Origin: Spirochaetia bacterium UBA6919
GTDB taxonomy: Bacteria; Spirochaetota; UBA6919
DNA length: 44,225 bases
Direction of reading: 5' to 3'
Assembly: GCA_002450905.1 (NCBI GenBank)
Contig: DKAT01000048.1
Coordinates: 1-44,225, forward strand
Shown: positions 1 to 8,996 of the stretch, piece by piece
Layout: each line of letters begins with the position of its first letter
Position numbering within the stretch: position 1 is the stretch's first letter
Notes under the pieces: model-generated
The model's database searches: none
Told to the model about the DNA's origin: nothing
What the model saw: the letters and a program-made list of their open reading frames with translations, nothing else
Position numbers and translations under genes: made by a program

Positions 1-417
1 TACGACAGGAAAAATGCTCTTGTCTCCACGGAGCTATTGAATGACAAGGTAATCCCTTTCTTTGAAGAGCAGAATATCCCTCTCCTTCGCATTCTAACCG
101 ATCGTGGTTCGGAATACAAGGGTAACAGGGAGCACCATGAATATGAATTTTACTTGACAATTGAAGACATTGATCATACCTTTACCAAAACAAGATCTCC
201 GCAAACCAATGGGATTTGTGAGAGGTTTCATAAAACCATTTTAAATGAGTTTTATCAGGTGGTATTCAGGAAAAAGATATATCAATCTATTGATTACCTA
301 CAAGAGGATTTGGACGATTATCTGGATGAATATAACTATGAGAGAACTCATCTGGGTAAAAGATATATGGGATTAATGCTCATGGAGTGTTTTAAGCAGA
401 ATAAGCATCGGGCATAA
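1..417 (+). CDS. IS481/IS3-like transposase, C-terminal part (runs off the window start)
   Basis: The reading frame is open from base 1 to the stop at 415-417, so the gene continues upstream of the window; the TTG at 37 is only an internal codon. What is visible is the second half of an rve/DDE integrase core: ILTDRGSEY holds the second catalytic Asp and SPQTNGICERFHKTILNEFY holds the catalytic Glu, followed by the usual YNYERTHLGKR tail. The first Asp and the DNA-binding domain lie outside the window. The end (GLMLMECFKQNKHRA) differs a little from the common GRTPxxTF ending, so the copy may be slightly degenerate. The enzyme would catalyse cut-and-paste or copy transposition of its own element. 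Assignment to an rve-type transposase is firm; the choice of IS481 over IS3 is less so. Confidence 0.85.
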   Translation, partial: YDRKNALVSTELLNDKVIPFFEEQNIPLLRILTDRGSEYKGNREHHEYEFYLTIEDIDHTFTKTRSPQTNGICERFHKTILNEFYQVVFRKKIYQSIDYLQEDLDDYLDEYNYERTHLGKRYMGLMLMECFKQNKHRA

Positions 418-521
418 GTCAAAATGATTGGATTTGACAATAACAATACAACAACAAATTGAATTTTACTTAACTTGCAGCAGAAAATACCCTGTTGTCT
501 GTTTAAATCTTAATTTTTACA
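1..521 (+). mobile_element. Right part of an insertion sequence
   Basis: The transposase 3' end is followed by about 100 bases without a gene. A plausible right terminus lies near 491-521: read on the minus strand it starts TGTAAAAATTAAGA and continues to AACAGACAACAGG, the TGT-first form common for this transposase group. The left end is outside the window, so the inverted repeat cannot be verified and the boundary is a guess. Confidence 0.35.
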
Positions 522-527
522 GTCAAC

Positions 528-555
528 TTGACAAAAAAAATATTTACTTTAAATT
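528..555 (+). promoter_or_regulatory. Candidate sigma70 promoter for the 601 lipoprotein gene
   Basis: A consensus -35 TTGACA (528-533) is followed after 16 bases by TAAATT (550-555), a 4/6 match to the -10. The inferred transcript would start near 562, about 40 bases before the ATG at 601. It sits just beyond the putative insertion-sequence end. Confidence 0.4.
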
Positions 556-600
556 TTATTTGAAAAATATCTATTTAATGACGTCTTAAATGGTGATCTT

Positions 601-1239
601 ATGAAAAAATTAGTGATTGTATGTTGTATAATTTACTCATTTCTTATAACAAACTGTAGTCCATCCAAAGCAGATTTAGAATCTAAAAATAAAACAATTA
701 AAGAATTAAGTTATGATAGCACCCAAAATCTTTGCAATAGTTTAAAACATAATATTAAACTTAGAAATCAACTTAACTTCTCTAATGCCATCGGAATATC
801 CTTAAATAATAAACCAATTATCGCTATACCTGTAAATATTTACAATGCAAGAAGGCATATTTTGGGTGTTTTTATTGTCCAATTTGATCTTCAATTTAAT
901 AATATAACCCTTAAAAAAGGGATATATAATATCTTATTCTATAAAAAATATGGTATTTATTTAATACCTCAGCAAAAAAAAAAGGTTGTTCAAATATCTA
1001 AAAGAAAAGTCTTTAATCCAAGATCAAGAGATATAATTTTTATGTCTTTTCTTATAACAAATGAATATTTCGATTTAATAATCAAATCGATACCACCTTC
1101 TTCTTCAAGATCAAAAAATAAAAAAAATAAACACTCCCAAGGTGATAAATCAGACTCAGATTTAGGAGATGAAGAGGAGGGTCCAGGTATAATTCGATTC
1201 AGAAAACCCCATGATATTGTTCATGGCACAAAGAGTTAA
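601..1239 (+). CDS. Hypothetical lipoprotein
   Basis: I do not recognise the family. The N-terminus is a short basic/hydrophobic signal (MKKLVIVCCIIYSFLITNC) with a relaxed spirochaete-style lipobox ITNC, so a membrane-anchored lipoprotein with acylated Cys near residue 19 is likely. The middle contains hydrophobic beta-like stretches. The C-terminal 45 residues are polar and charged: a Ser/Lys-rich part, then an acidic stretch (GDKSDSDLGDEEEG). The gene ends 34 bases before the CHASE2 kinase on the same strand, so the two may be co-transcribed and the lipoprotein could serve the sensor. That link rests on position alone. Confidence 0.6.
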   Translation: MKKLVIVCCIIYSFLITNCSPSKADLESKNKTIKELSYDSTQNLCNSLKHNIKLRNQLNFSNAIGISLNNKPIIAIPVNIYNARRHILGVFIVQFDLQFNNITLKKGIYNILFYKKYGIYLIPQQKKKVVQISKRKVFNPRSRDIIFMSFLITNEYFDLIIKSIPPSSSRSKNKKNKHSQGDKSDSDLGDEEEGPGIIRFRKPHDIVHGTKS

Positions 1240-1273
1240 TATATTTATACTTAATTAAAAAATATCATATCCA

Positions 1274-3730
1274 ATGAAAGGCAATTACAAATTTATAAAA
1301 CCTGTAATTCTAAGCACTCTAACCATTATATTAATAATACCTTTATATTTAAATGGGAACTTCAGGTCGCTGGACAATATCATATCAGACTTTATCGTAA
1401 AAAAATGGACAGCTAAAAATAATTTAAGTCAAGAAATTGTTCTTTTATTACTCAGTCAGGATGATCTCACAAAAGCTCAAAAAGAATATCAAATTGGGTG
1501 GCCCTGGAAACGTGAGATGTTTGCAAAAGTAATTGATTTTTTAAATTACGCTGGGGCAAAGCTCATTATTTTTGACTATATTTTTACTGAAAAATCTGTT
1601 TATAATATAAAACACACATCTATAAATGATATGCCAAACGACGATATCGTCTTTTCAAATGCCATTAAGCAGTCTAAAAATGTTGTACTTCCATTTTATT
1701 TTTTACCCAATAAAGATCAAAATAAAAAAGAATTAGACAATAAATATTTATCACAAAAAGGCCTTCCAATTAAAAAAAAGATAAATTCTGTGAACATCAA
1801 GGAATATCATACAGCAATTCTACCAATCCCTGTTTTATTAAAAAACACCCTATCGATTGGTACCATCAATGCATCAAAAGATCCTGATAATACTTTTAGA
1901 AGATTACCAGTCATTGTATCCTATAACGGTAAGTATTATCCCAATTTAACCTTATCAGCTATGATAAAATATCTGAATATTAAAAATATTCACCTTGAAC
2001 AAAATAAACTAATATTTAATAATCACATAATTCCCCTTGATAATAATGGAAATGCACGTTTAAAATATTACGGCTCGAATAGTGTTTATAAAGATTTCTA
2101 TATGATGGAGGTACTTAAAATATATGATCTCATAAAAAAAATATATCCCAACATTAAAAAGATGAATAATATAACAAAATATAATGACTTATTTAAAAAT
2201 CCCCAACTCCTTCTTAAAATCAAACCAGAATTATTGACTAAATACCCTAAGCTTAAAACAAGTTTTGGAAATATTGATCTTAAAATAATCCCCAAAAATG
2301 CTTTTTTAAATAAAATTGTCTTGCTGGGGAGTATAGTTCCAGGACATTTTGAATATCGACCCACACCGTTTAATTCAAAAGAGGCGGGTATACATCTTCA
2401 TGCAACATTTTTAAATAATTTTCTAAATAATGATTTTTTAATTGAAACCCATGGAAATATTACTATCTTATTGATAATTATAATACTATCTATAACAGCA
2501 TCCATATGTATGTTATTCATTTCCCAGCCATGGAATTATATCGCTAATTTATCAATGTTTGTTTTGTTAATGGGGATATCCATATTGTTATTTATCCATC
2601 AAAATATGATAATAGATACATTTACTCTTTCGTTGACGATCATGATTCAATTTATCGGTGGTACAATAATAAATAGTTTAGACTATATTAAGGATAAAAT
2701 ATATAAAACTTTAATATTAAATTCACCAATTGGTATATTAACACTAATCAATGATAAAATTATCCTTGCAAATAAATCTGTTACCAGATTACTGGGTATG
2801 AATGAACCTAATGCTTTAATAAATAAATCTTTATTGAAATTTGTTCACCCAATGGATTATGACCTATTAAAAAACTTTTTTACTCAATATTCTGATAATA
2901 ATATTGATATTAATAATATAAGATTAATTACTTTTAATAAACAAGAAATAGTTGTGAATCTAAACATAAACTTTTTTGTATATGAGAAAATGAGAACTCT
3001 GCAAATTGTAGTCAATGATATAACTGAGCAGAAGCGTATACAAAGATTGCGTGAAGATACAGAACGTATAGTAAAACATGATCTTAAAGCCCCTCTAACA
3101 GGTATTATTGGATTTTCTGAGCTCTTAATACCTGATTTAGTAGAAGAAAGAAAAAAGAAATTTGCCACATCGATCCATCAGAGTGCTTATAAAATGCTTC
3201 ACTTAATAAATCATTCGCTTGATCTCTTTAAAATGGAAGAGGGGTCTTATTTATTAAATCCCATAGAAGTTAACCTGGTAAGCATTCTTCTTTACGTCGA
3301 AAATAATTTGAAAAAACTAATAATACTCTACAAACTTGAAATCAAATATTTTATAATGGATAAACAGATATCAAATGATGAGATATATAATATTTATGGA
3401 GAATCGATTTATTTAGAAGCCCTATTTTCAAATCTTTTAAAAAATGCTATAGAGGCTTCACCCGAAGGTGAAATAATAAAAATATCCATATCAAAAGTAG
3501 GAAATTTCCATTATATAGATTTTCATAATCAGGGTGTTATTCCAGAGTCAATAAGGGATAATTTTTTTGACAGATACACAACTTACGGGAAAGAATACGG
3601 TACAGGTCTTGGTACTTTCAGCTCAAGAATTATAGCTAAAGCACACAGAGGGGATATTTCCTTTACTACTTCGAACGAGGAAGGAACACATGTTACAGTA
3701 ATCTTACCTGTCAAAATTGAGGATTATTAA
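1274..3730 (+). CDS. CHASE2-PAS sensor histidine kinase
   Basis: Membrane-bound sensor kinase. An N-terminal membrane segment (about residues 10-27) leads into an extracytoplasmic CHASE2 domain up to about residue 390; the GWPWKREMFAKVIDFLNYAG and AKLIIFDYIFTE stretches are typical. Three membrane segments follow (about 395-470), then a PAS domain (about 480-590, ending in VVNDITEQKR), a HisKA helix with the phospho-acceptor His602 in VKHDLKAPLTGIIGFSEL, and HATPase_c with N-box NLLKNAIEAS and G-box YGTGLGTFSSRIIAKA. The usual DxGxG is HNQGVIP here, a variant seen in active kinases. No response regulator is adjacent, so its partner and CHASE2 ligand are unknown. There is no obvious Shine-Dalgarno sequence at the ATG. 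Confidence 0.92.
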   Translation: MKGNYKFIKPVILSTLTIILIIPLYLNGNFRSLDNIISDFIVKKWTAKNNLSQEIVLLLLSQDDLTKAQKEYQIGWPWKREMFAKVIDFLNYAGAKLIIFDYIFTEKSVYNIKHTSINDMPNDDIVFSNAIKQSKNVVLPFYFLPNKDQNKKELDNKYLSQKGLPIKKKINSVNIKEYHTAILPIPVLLKNTLSIGTINASKDPDNTFRRLPVIVSYNGKYYPNLTLSAMIKYLNIKNIHLEQNKLIFNNHIIPLDNNGNARLKYYGSNSVYKDFYMMEVLKIYDLIKKIYPNIKKMNNITKYNDLFKNPQLLLKIKPELLTKYPKLKTSFGNIDLKIIPKNAFLNKIVLLGSIVPGHFEYRPTPFNSKEAGIHLHATFLNNFLNNDFLIETHGNITILLIIIILSITASICMLFISQPWNYIANLSMFVLLMGISILLFIHQNMIIDTFTLSLTIMIQFIGGTIINSLDYIKDKIYKTLILNSPIGILTLINDKIILANKSVTRLLGMNEPNALINKSLLKFVHPMDYDLLKNFFTQYSDNNIDINNIRLITFNKQEIVVNLNINFFVYEKMRTLQIVVNDITEQKRIQRLREDTERIVKHDLKAPLTGIIGFSELLIPDLVEERKKKFATSIHQSAYKMLHLINHSLDLFKMEEGSYLLNPIEVNLVSILLYVENNLKKLIILYKLEIKYFIMDKQISNDEIYNIYGESIYLEALFSNLLKNAIEASPEGEIIKISISKVGNFHYIDFHNQGVIPESIRDNFFDRYTTYGKEYGTGLGTFSSRIIAKAHRGDISFTTSNEEGTHVTVILPVKIEDY

Positions 3731-3756
3731 GATTTCAGTGGAAAACAGCCTGTCCG

Positions 3757-4185
3757 TTAACTAATACACATTATATATTTTTTATCGAGATGGTATCGTA
3801 AACCCATTTCTATACAATATTTTATACTATCCACGGGGATTTCATCCTGGAGATTGAAAATAATTGCCCGATTGCCTTCATAAGTAAATTGGTCTGTGAA
3901 ATTCTGTTTGATTCTTTCGATGATACTGGTCTGACAGTGAAAAAATATTGCATAACAGTTTTCATAGGATTGGAGTTGGTCGATACGAATTGTAGTACCA
4001 CTCTTAGACTTTGTCAGATAACTGGGTTGCCCCCATTTTAAGGTTTCTTCCAACTCTCCCACGTCCAATTGTTCTGCCGTTTCAAATATTATTTGCCGGA
4101 GTGATAATAAGCGTTTTCTAATTTTAGGAGGATAGGATTGAAAAATTTTTTCGACAACTAAATGATCAAAGGTTTGATTTTTCAA
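3757..4185 (-). CDS. DUF1801-family protein
   Basis: A small soluble protein of 142 residues matching the DUF1801 (YdhG-like) family: an N-terminal helical part (YPPKIRKRLLSLRQIIFETA), the conserved ELEETLKWGQPSY turn, then RIDQLQ, YAIFFHCQTS and the GNRAIIFNLQDEIP strand. No biochemical function is established. The start is a TTG preceded on the minus strand by a strong GGAGGA at close spacing, which decides it; no ATG upstream fits. It lies downstream of the large oxidoreductase gene on the same strand, 76 bases apart. Confidence 0.75.
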   Translation of the reverse strand: MKNQTFDHLVVEKIFQSYPPKIRKRLLSLRQIIFETAEQLDVGELEETLKWGQPSYLTKSKSGTTIRIDQLQSYENCYAIFFHCQTSIIERIKQNFTDQFTYEGNRAIIFNLQDEIPVDSIKYCIEMGLRYHLDKKYIMCIS

Positions 4186-4261
4186 AAGTTCCTCCGGGGT
4201 TATTATTTTGAAGGGAAATCCATTGTGGAAATCCCCTCAACTGTATATAGAATCTTATCGA

Positions 4262-7200
4262 TTACATGAGGACTCTTTCTAAACCACCCTTCTTGACATC
4301 TTTAATAAATTTCTTCTGCCAGTTCTTCCCAAAAAGATTTTCCATCATGTGTACTGCGTGATGCTTCCCTGTAACTTTGATCCCGTTATCAATCTTTGAT
4401 AATCCCTGGACGCAACTTGGACAAGTGGTTAATACAGTTGCTTTATTTGAAGCAACTGGGAGAGTATCTTTAATATAACCAGCTTTCCGTTCTCTTAGTT
4501 GATTCGATATATGCGGTGTAGACAGGGCAAGAGTACCTCCATCTCCACAACAATTAGGAGTGGTAACAGGTTTTGAACCATAGAAGGTCTGGAAGATCTC
4601 ATTGTGACCGTATTTCTTCATGGGGGAGTGGCATGGTTCATGATAGAGTAGGGGTGTTTCGGACTTCTTCATTTCATATAGATTTTCCTGTCGAACGAAT
4701 TCGGTGATCTCAATGATAGATGAGCCTTCAAAGATGTTTTCCAGCTCATAAGTATCGAGCATTTCGTAACAGGTACCACAGGAAACAATGGTGTGCTTAA
4801 TATCAATGTATCCAATGGTGTCTGCCATTCTGTGGAAGATCACTCTGTTCTCATAGCTCTTTAATTCTACCATCTGAGTTTGACCATTGGCTTTCAACGG
4901 GAATCCACAGCAAAGATATTCAGGGGGTATAATGACCTGAACACCTCCATAATAGAGTAGTGCTATAGTTGCCATACTAATATCAGGGAACATTCTTTCT
5001 GATCCACAGCCTGGGAAGTACAAAACGCTCTTTTTAATGTTCTTATCAGGATTTTGAAAGACAAAAAATGTCTGCTGTCCTTTGAGATTCAGGAGATCAC
5101 GTATAGTAGGCTGACCGGCATCAGGGTATTTGGGAAGTAGCATTTCATTGGTCTTAGGTGCTAAGTATTTGGTTATCTTTGATATCGGCTTGTTGAAATA
5201 ATGGCCTATTTTCTGGGCAGTGAATCCCAGCTTGAGATAGGCTAATCTCATAATTTTATTAAAATAAAATCCCCGTTTTCTAAGATAATACAAAGTCATC
5301 CAGGTAATGAACTTAAAAGTCTTTTTCTTACGATCCACAAGGAGTTTTCGGATAGCCAGGGTGACCTCACCAAAATCTATATCCACTGGACAGGGAGTTT
5401 CACACTTATGACAGAGGGTACAGTGATCGGATATATCTCTCAGCATTTTAAAATGACGGAAACTCAGTTCATTAGAAGTTTGAGCGTCATATAATACTGC
5501 TTCCATAATAAGAGCCACACCCTGAATCTTATTCCTTGGGTTATAAAACATGTTAGCCTGGGGGTAGTGGGTATTACAAACTGGTTTACATCTTCCACAG
5601 CGGAGGCAAGGGGCTATAGACATGGAAAGCTGTTCTAAATCAGAAGCTGTTAGGATGAATGCTTCAAGTTCTAGTAGATTGAATGAGGGGGTGTAGACAA
5701 GGTGCATAGGGAAATTGGCTCTCAGCTTACCCGGATTAAAGATATCATCAGGGTCGACCTCATCTTTGTGTTTTGCATAATCATCAAGAATTTCCTTATC
5801 CAGAAAGCGTAGTTTAGTAAGTCCAATCCCATGTTCACCTGAAATAACACCACCCAGTTCCTTCGTCTTGTTAATCACTGTTGCTGCTGTTTCATCAGCC
5901 TCGAGCATCATCTGATAATCACTGGAGTGCACCGGAATATTGACATGTATATTTCCATCTCCTGCGTGCATATGGGTTGCTACGACAACTTTCTTATTAT
6001 TTCTTTCTCTGATCCCTTCATCTATTTTTTCTATGACCTCGTCATAACCATGGAAAGAATCCCGGAGGTTTCGGACAAGATCTTGATTGAAATCTATAAG
6101 GATCTTTCCATCCTGGATAACGTGAAAAAGTGTTTCATTATTAAGTTCCAGGTTTTGGTGCTCATGGAGTATTTCTCGTGCAGGACTATCCAGATTATTA
6201 AGATAAGTTTGATAAGTATTTTTTAAACGTTCGGTCACCTTGAGAAAGTTATCCACCTTGGAAGGGAAGAATCCATCGTCATAGTTTGACTTCTCACTCT
6301 GCAATAGGGAATCCACATCGTCGATTATTGTTAGGTAGCTCGTTAAATCTTTCTGCACATTCATGTGGTCAACAAAGTCAGAGAACACGGGGAGCCGATC
6401 CACAGTAATCACGACGTCTTCATTAATTTTAAATGCGTTAGTATGCTTAGCTATAGCACTCAATTTCTTTCTATCCTGCCAGAACACATCTCTTGAGAAG
6501 TCATCCAGTGCGATGATCCCTTCTGTATTATAAATCTTAACCATATCAAGGAGTTTCGTCGTATATTCATCAAGAATATTCTTATCATTACTCTCAACAT
6601 CTATAAGGAGAACAGCTTTGGGGACTTCTCGTCTTGCTGATTTGTTTCTATAATTGATTGCAGAAATATACTTATCATCGAAATGCTCCAATGCCGTCAG
6701 ATAAGCAGGTCCAGTATTTGGACCGAAGAGATTTTTAATGTCTACAATAGCTTTTGAGGCATTAATCATATTATTCCCGAAGAACTCAAGACAAATGGTC
6801 TCACGGTTTTTAAAATGCTTGTATAGAACAAACTTTCCTGAAACGATAATTCCATCCCCTCCCTCCTTCTGAATACCCGGTACTCCCTTCAGAGCCTTAT
6901 TGGTAATATCTTTTCCCAAGCCTTTCTTCCGAACATCTGTACCAGCCATAGTAATTGTCTTAATTAAATTGGGATACTCTTTCTTATCAATCTTATAGAT
7001 ATCAAAGATTACCTCATCATCGTGTAATATCTTTCTGTGAGGGTGATTACGGCGTCTCACTTCAATAAGATCACCATTTGCATTGATAACACGAAAGGAG
7101 AAGAGATTATCAATGGTCGTACCCCAGATCACAGCCTTCTTTCCCCCAGCATTCTCCGCAATATTCCCTCCTATGGTACAAGCCCATGCTGAAGTAGGAT

Positions 7201-7999
7201 CAGTAGCAAAGATATACCCCTGATTTCGGCAATAGTCCTTGACATCCTGATTTACCACACCGCATTCCGCTTCAATAACTGGAATTTCAATCCCATTGAC
7301 ACCAATCATTTCTATCTGACCAATACGAGTCATCTTTTCAGTATTGATAATCATTGTATTTTTATAAACGGGAATAGCTCCACCAGTTAATCCAGTACCA
7401 CCACCCCGTGCTATGATCTTAAGATTTAGAGATTTGGCTGCTTGAACAAGTTTCCTCATCTCATCAATGGTATCGGGATAAACTACCACTTCAGGATATT
7501 CCACCCGCCAATCTGTTGCATCCGTCGCATGAGAAACCTTATGGAATGCTGAAAAATATATATTTCCACCCCGGGTTATCATACTCAGCTTAGTATATAA
7601 TTTCTTTCTTCTTTGTTTATGCTCTTCAAAAGAACTAAAGAAGTTTTCCTTAACCTTACGTGTCTTTTCTATTAATTTTAAGACAAGATCCTTTGACGGA
7701 CTATCCTTCTGAGCACCCTTCTCAATAACCCCGAGTCGCATATTATGGAGCTTCTCCAGCTTTCTGAGTTTTCTTCGCTTATCTAAAAAATTATTATAGA
7801 TATAGGGATTTCGATCAATGATAAAATAATCCCCGTACATCTCGAATAATAATTTGGCACTCCGTCCTGTGACCCGCTGATTCCTCAACTCATTCAGGAT
7901 ATCCCAGGTCTCCTCATCAAAATATTTTAATATGATCTCCTTATCAGAGAACGATGTATAGTTATAGGGTATTTCCCTGTATTTAAAATCTTTTTTCAT
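4262..7999 (-). CDS. Giant FAD-linked oxidase / iron-sulfur oxidoreductase fusion (DUF3683 type)
   Basis: One polypeptide of 1245 residues joins a GlcD/Dld-like flavin dehydrogenase to a GlpC/HdrD-like electron-transfer module. In order: a charged N-terminal region resembling DUF3683 (about 1-140); a PCMH-type FAD-binding domain with the loop ARGGGTGLTGG near residue 197; the FAD-oxidase C-terminal region including HMHAGDGNIHVNIP and GVISGEHGIG; two ferredoxin-type clusters (CLRCGRCKPVC near 796 and CTLCHKCETPC near 855); then two CCG domains (PGCG with CCGFP, and SCGTCYE with PNCCGDGG). Such enzymes oxidise 2-hydroxyacids such as D-lactate or glycolate and pass electrons to the quinone pool; the substrate here is not readable. 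Usually these functions are separate subunits. Confidence 0.9.
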   Translation of the reverse strand: MKKDFKYREIPYNYTSFSDKEIILKYFDEETWDILNELRNQRVTGRSAKLLFEMYGDYFIIDRNPYIYNNFLDKRRKLRKLEKLHNMRLGVIEKGAQKDSPSKDLVLKLIEKTRKVKENFFSSFEEHKQRRKKLYTKLSMITRGGNIYFSAFHKVSHATDATDWRVEYPEVVVYPDTIDEMRKLVQAAKSLNLKIIARGGGTGLTGGAIPVYKNTMIINTEKMTRIGQIEMIGVNGIEIPVIEAECGVVNQDVKDYCRNQGYIFATDPTSAWACTIGGNIAENAGGKKAVIWGTTIDNLFSFRVINANGDLIEVRRRNHPHRKILHDDEVIFDIYKIDKKEYPNLIKTITMAGTDVRKKGLGKDITNKALKGVPGIQKEGGDGIIVSGKFVLYKHFKNRETICLEFFGNNMINASKAIVDIKNLFGPNTGPAYLTALEHFDDKYISAINYRNKSARREVPKAVLLIDVESNDKNILDEYTTKLLDMVKIYNTEGIIALDDFSRDVFWQDRKKLSAIAKHTNAFKINEDVVITVDRLPVFSDFVDHMNVQKDLTSYLTIIDDVDSLLQSEKSNYDDGFFPSKVDNFLKVTERLKNTYQTYLNNLDSPAREILHEHQNLELNNETLFHVIQDGKILIDFNQDLVRNLRDSFHGYDEVIEKIDEGIRERNNKKVVVATHMHAGDGNIHVNIPVHSSDYQMMLEADETAATVINKTKELGGVISGEHGIGLTKLRFLDKEILDDYAKHKDEVDPDDIFNPGKLRANFPMHLVYTPSFNLLELEAFILTASDLEQLSMSIAPCLRCGRCKPVCNTHYPQANMFYNPRNKIQGVALIMEAVLYDAQTSNELSFRHFKMLRDISDHCTLCHKCETPCPVDIDFGEVTLAIRKLLVDRKKKTFKFITWMTLYYLRKRGFYFNKIMRLAYLKLGFTAQKIGHYFNKPISKITKYLAPKTNEMLLPKYPDAGQPTIRDLLNLKGQQTFFVFQNPDKNIKKSVLYFPGCGSERMFPDISMATIALLYYGGVQVIIPPEYLCCGFPLKANGQTQMVELKSYENRVIFHRMADTIGYIDIKHTIVSCGTCYEMLDTYELENIFEGSSIIEITEFVRQENLYEMKKSETPLLYHEPCHSPMKKYGHNEIFQTFYGSKPVTTPNCCGDGGTLALSTPHISNQLRERKAGYIKDTLPVASNKATVLTTCPSCVQGLSKIDNGIKVTGKHHAVHMMENLFGKNWQKKFIKDVKKGGLERVLM

Positions 8000-8279
8000 A
8001 TCTATTTTCTCACTTAATTGCTAGTTTATGGATTGAACAAAAATCATTTGTTATGGAAATAAATATAGTCATAATTTAAACTATAGAAAAGTCCCCACAA
8101 TAAATGATTATTCTATTTTGAATAGAATTGCTATTGCATTTAGTACTTATTTTGATAACATTTATCGGATCACTTTGCAGTTTTTCAGAGAAAAATGACA
8201 TTCACTTAAATATTATTTTGATGTAAGTGGTTTCTGAAGAGCAATTGGCTATAAAAATTCCACTGAAAAAATCTCAATA
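8000..8279. other. Intergenic stretch, nothing recognised
   Basis: An AT-rich stretch between the DUF420 gene and the large oxidoreductase, both on the minus strand. I see no open frame with a ribosome binding site, no strong hairpin and no repeat. It should carry the oxidoreductase promoter, but no convincing hexamer pair stood out. Confidence 0.4.
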
Positions 8280-8699
8280 TTATGGGTACAACTGATATAG
8301 GAAGATATAAATGATAACTCCTGTGGCTGAAACATATAACCAGAGTGGGAAAGTCCAGACAGCGATCTTTCGATGGGATTCCCTGTGATCTTTCAAACCC
8401 TTAATCACTGTAACAAGCACTAACGGGACAATGACCACTGCAAGAATACTATGGGATATCAATATGCCATAATAAATTGTCTTTATAAGCCCTACACCTT
8501 TAAATGTCGTTACTGTTGTTTTGGTGTAGTGATATATGAGATAGGATATTAAAAAGAGGGTTGAGGTACTTACTGCACTCAATAAACAAATTTTATGAGC
8601 AATGATGTTCTTCTTACGGATAAAATAGAATCCTGTGAGAATTAATATTGTACTTATGCTATTGAGCGTCGCATTAACAGCGGGGAGATATTCAATCAT
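8280..8699 (-). CDS. DUF420 (YozB-like) membrane protein
   Basis: A small integral membrane protein of 139 residues with about four membrane helices and the DUF420 pattern: PAVNATLNSISTILILTGFY, then IIAHKICLLSAVSTS with a conserved His, ISHSILAVVIVPLVLVT with a second His, and HRKIAVWTFPLWLYVSATGV with a third. Family members often lie near cytochrome oxidase assembly genes, and the conserved histidines suggest haem or metal contact; neither is proven. The ATG at 8699 was chosen over the TTG two codons earlier because the minus-strand AGGAAG lies 8 bases before the ATG. No oxidase genes are nearby. Confidence 0.8.
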   Translation of the reverse strand: MIEYLPAVNATLNSISTILILTGFYFIRKKNIIAHKICLLSAVSTSTLFLISYLIYHYTKTTVTTFKGVGLIKTIYYGILISHSILAVVIVPLVLVTVIKGLKDHRESHRKIAVWTFPLWLYVSATGVIIYIFLYQLYP

Positions 8700-8996
8700 T
8701 TTCAACTCTTCCTGTGTGAATTAATCTGTCGAAAAGACATGATATTGTTTACAGAATATAATCAATTTTATAATAATTTTGAACATCCTTCTTAAAATAA
8801 TCATTAATTTCAGATAAGATTGGCTATATGTACTATCATCTACGAGCAGGATAACAAGACGAAAAGTTCCATGGATTATATGAAAATTACAGAAAGGATC
8901 TTATAAAGTCTTTTTTAAAATGAAATTGAATAGGCTATTAATAATGATTCTATTAGATACGATATACCTTATGAAAGTTTAAAGGTTTTATATATC
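8700..8996. other. Divergent intergenic region
   Basis: About 300 bases between the minus-strand DUF420 gene and the plus-strand methyltransferase. It should hold two divergent promoters. I found no clear sigma70 pair, hairpin or small open frame. Confidence 0.35.
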
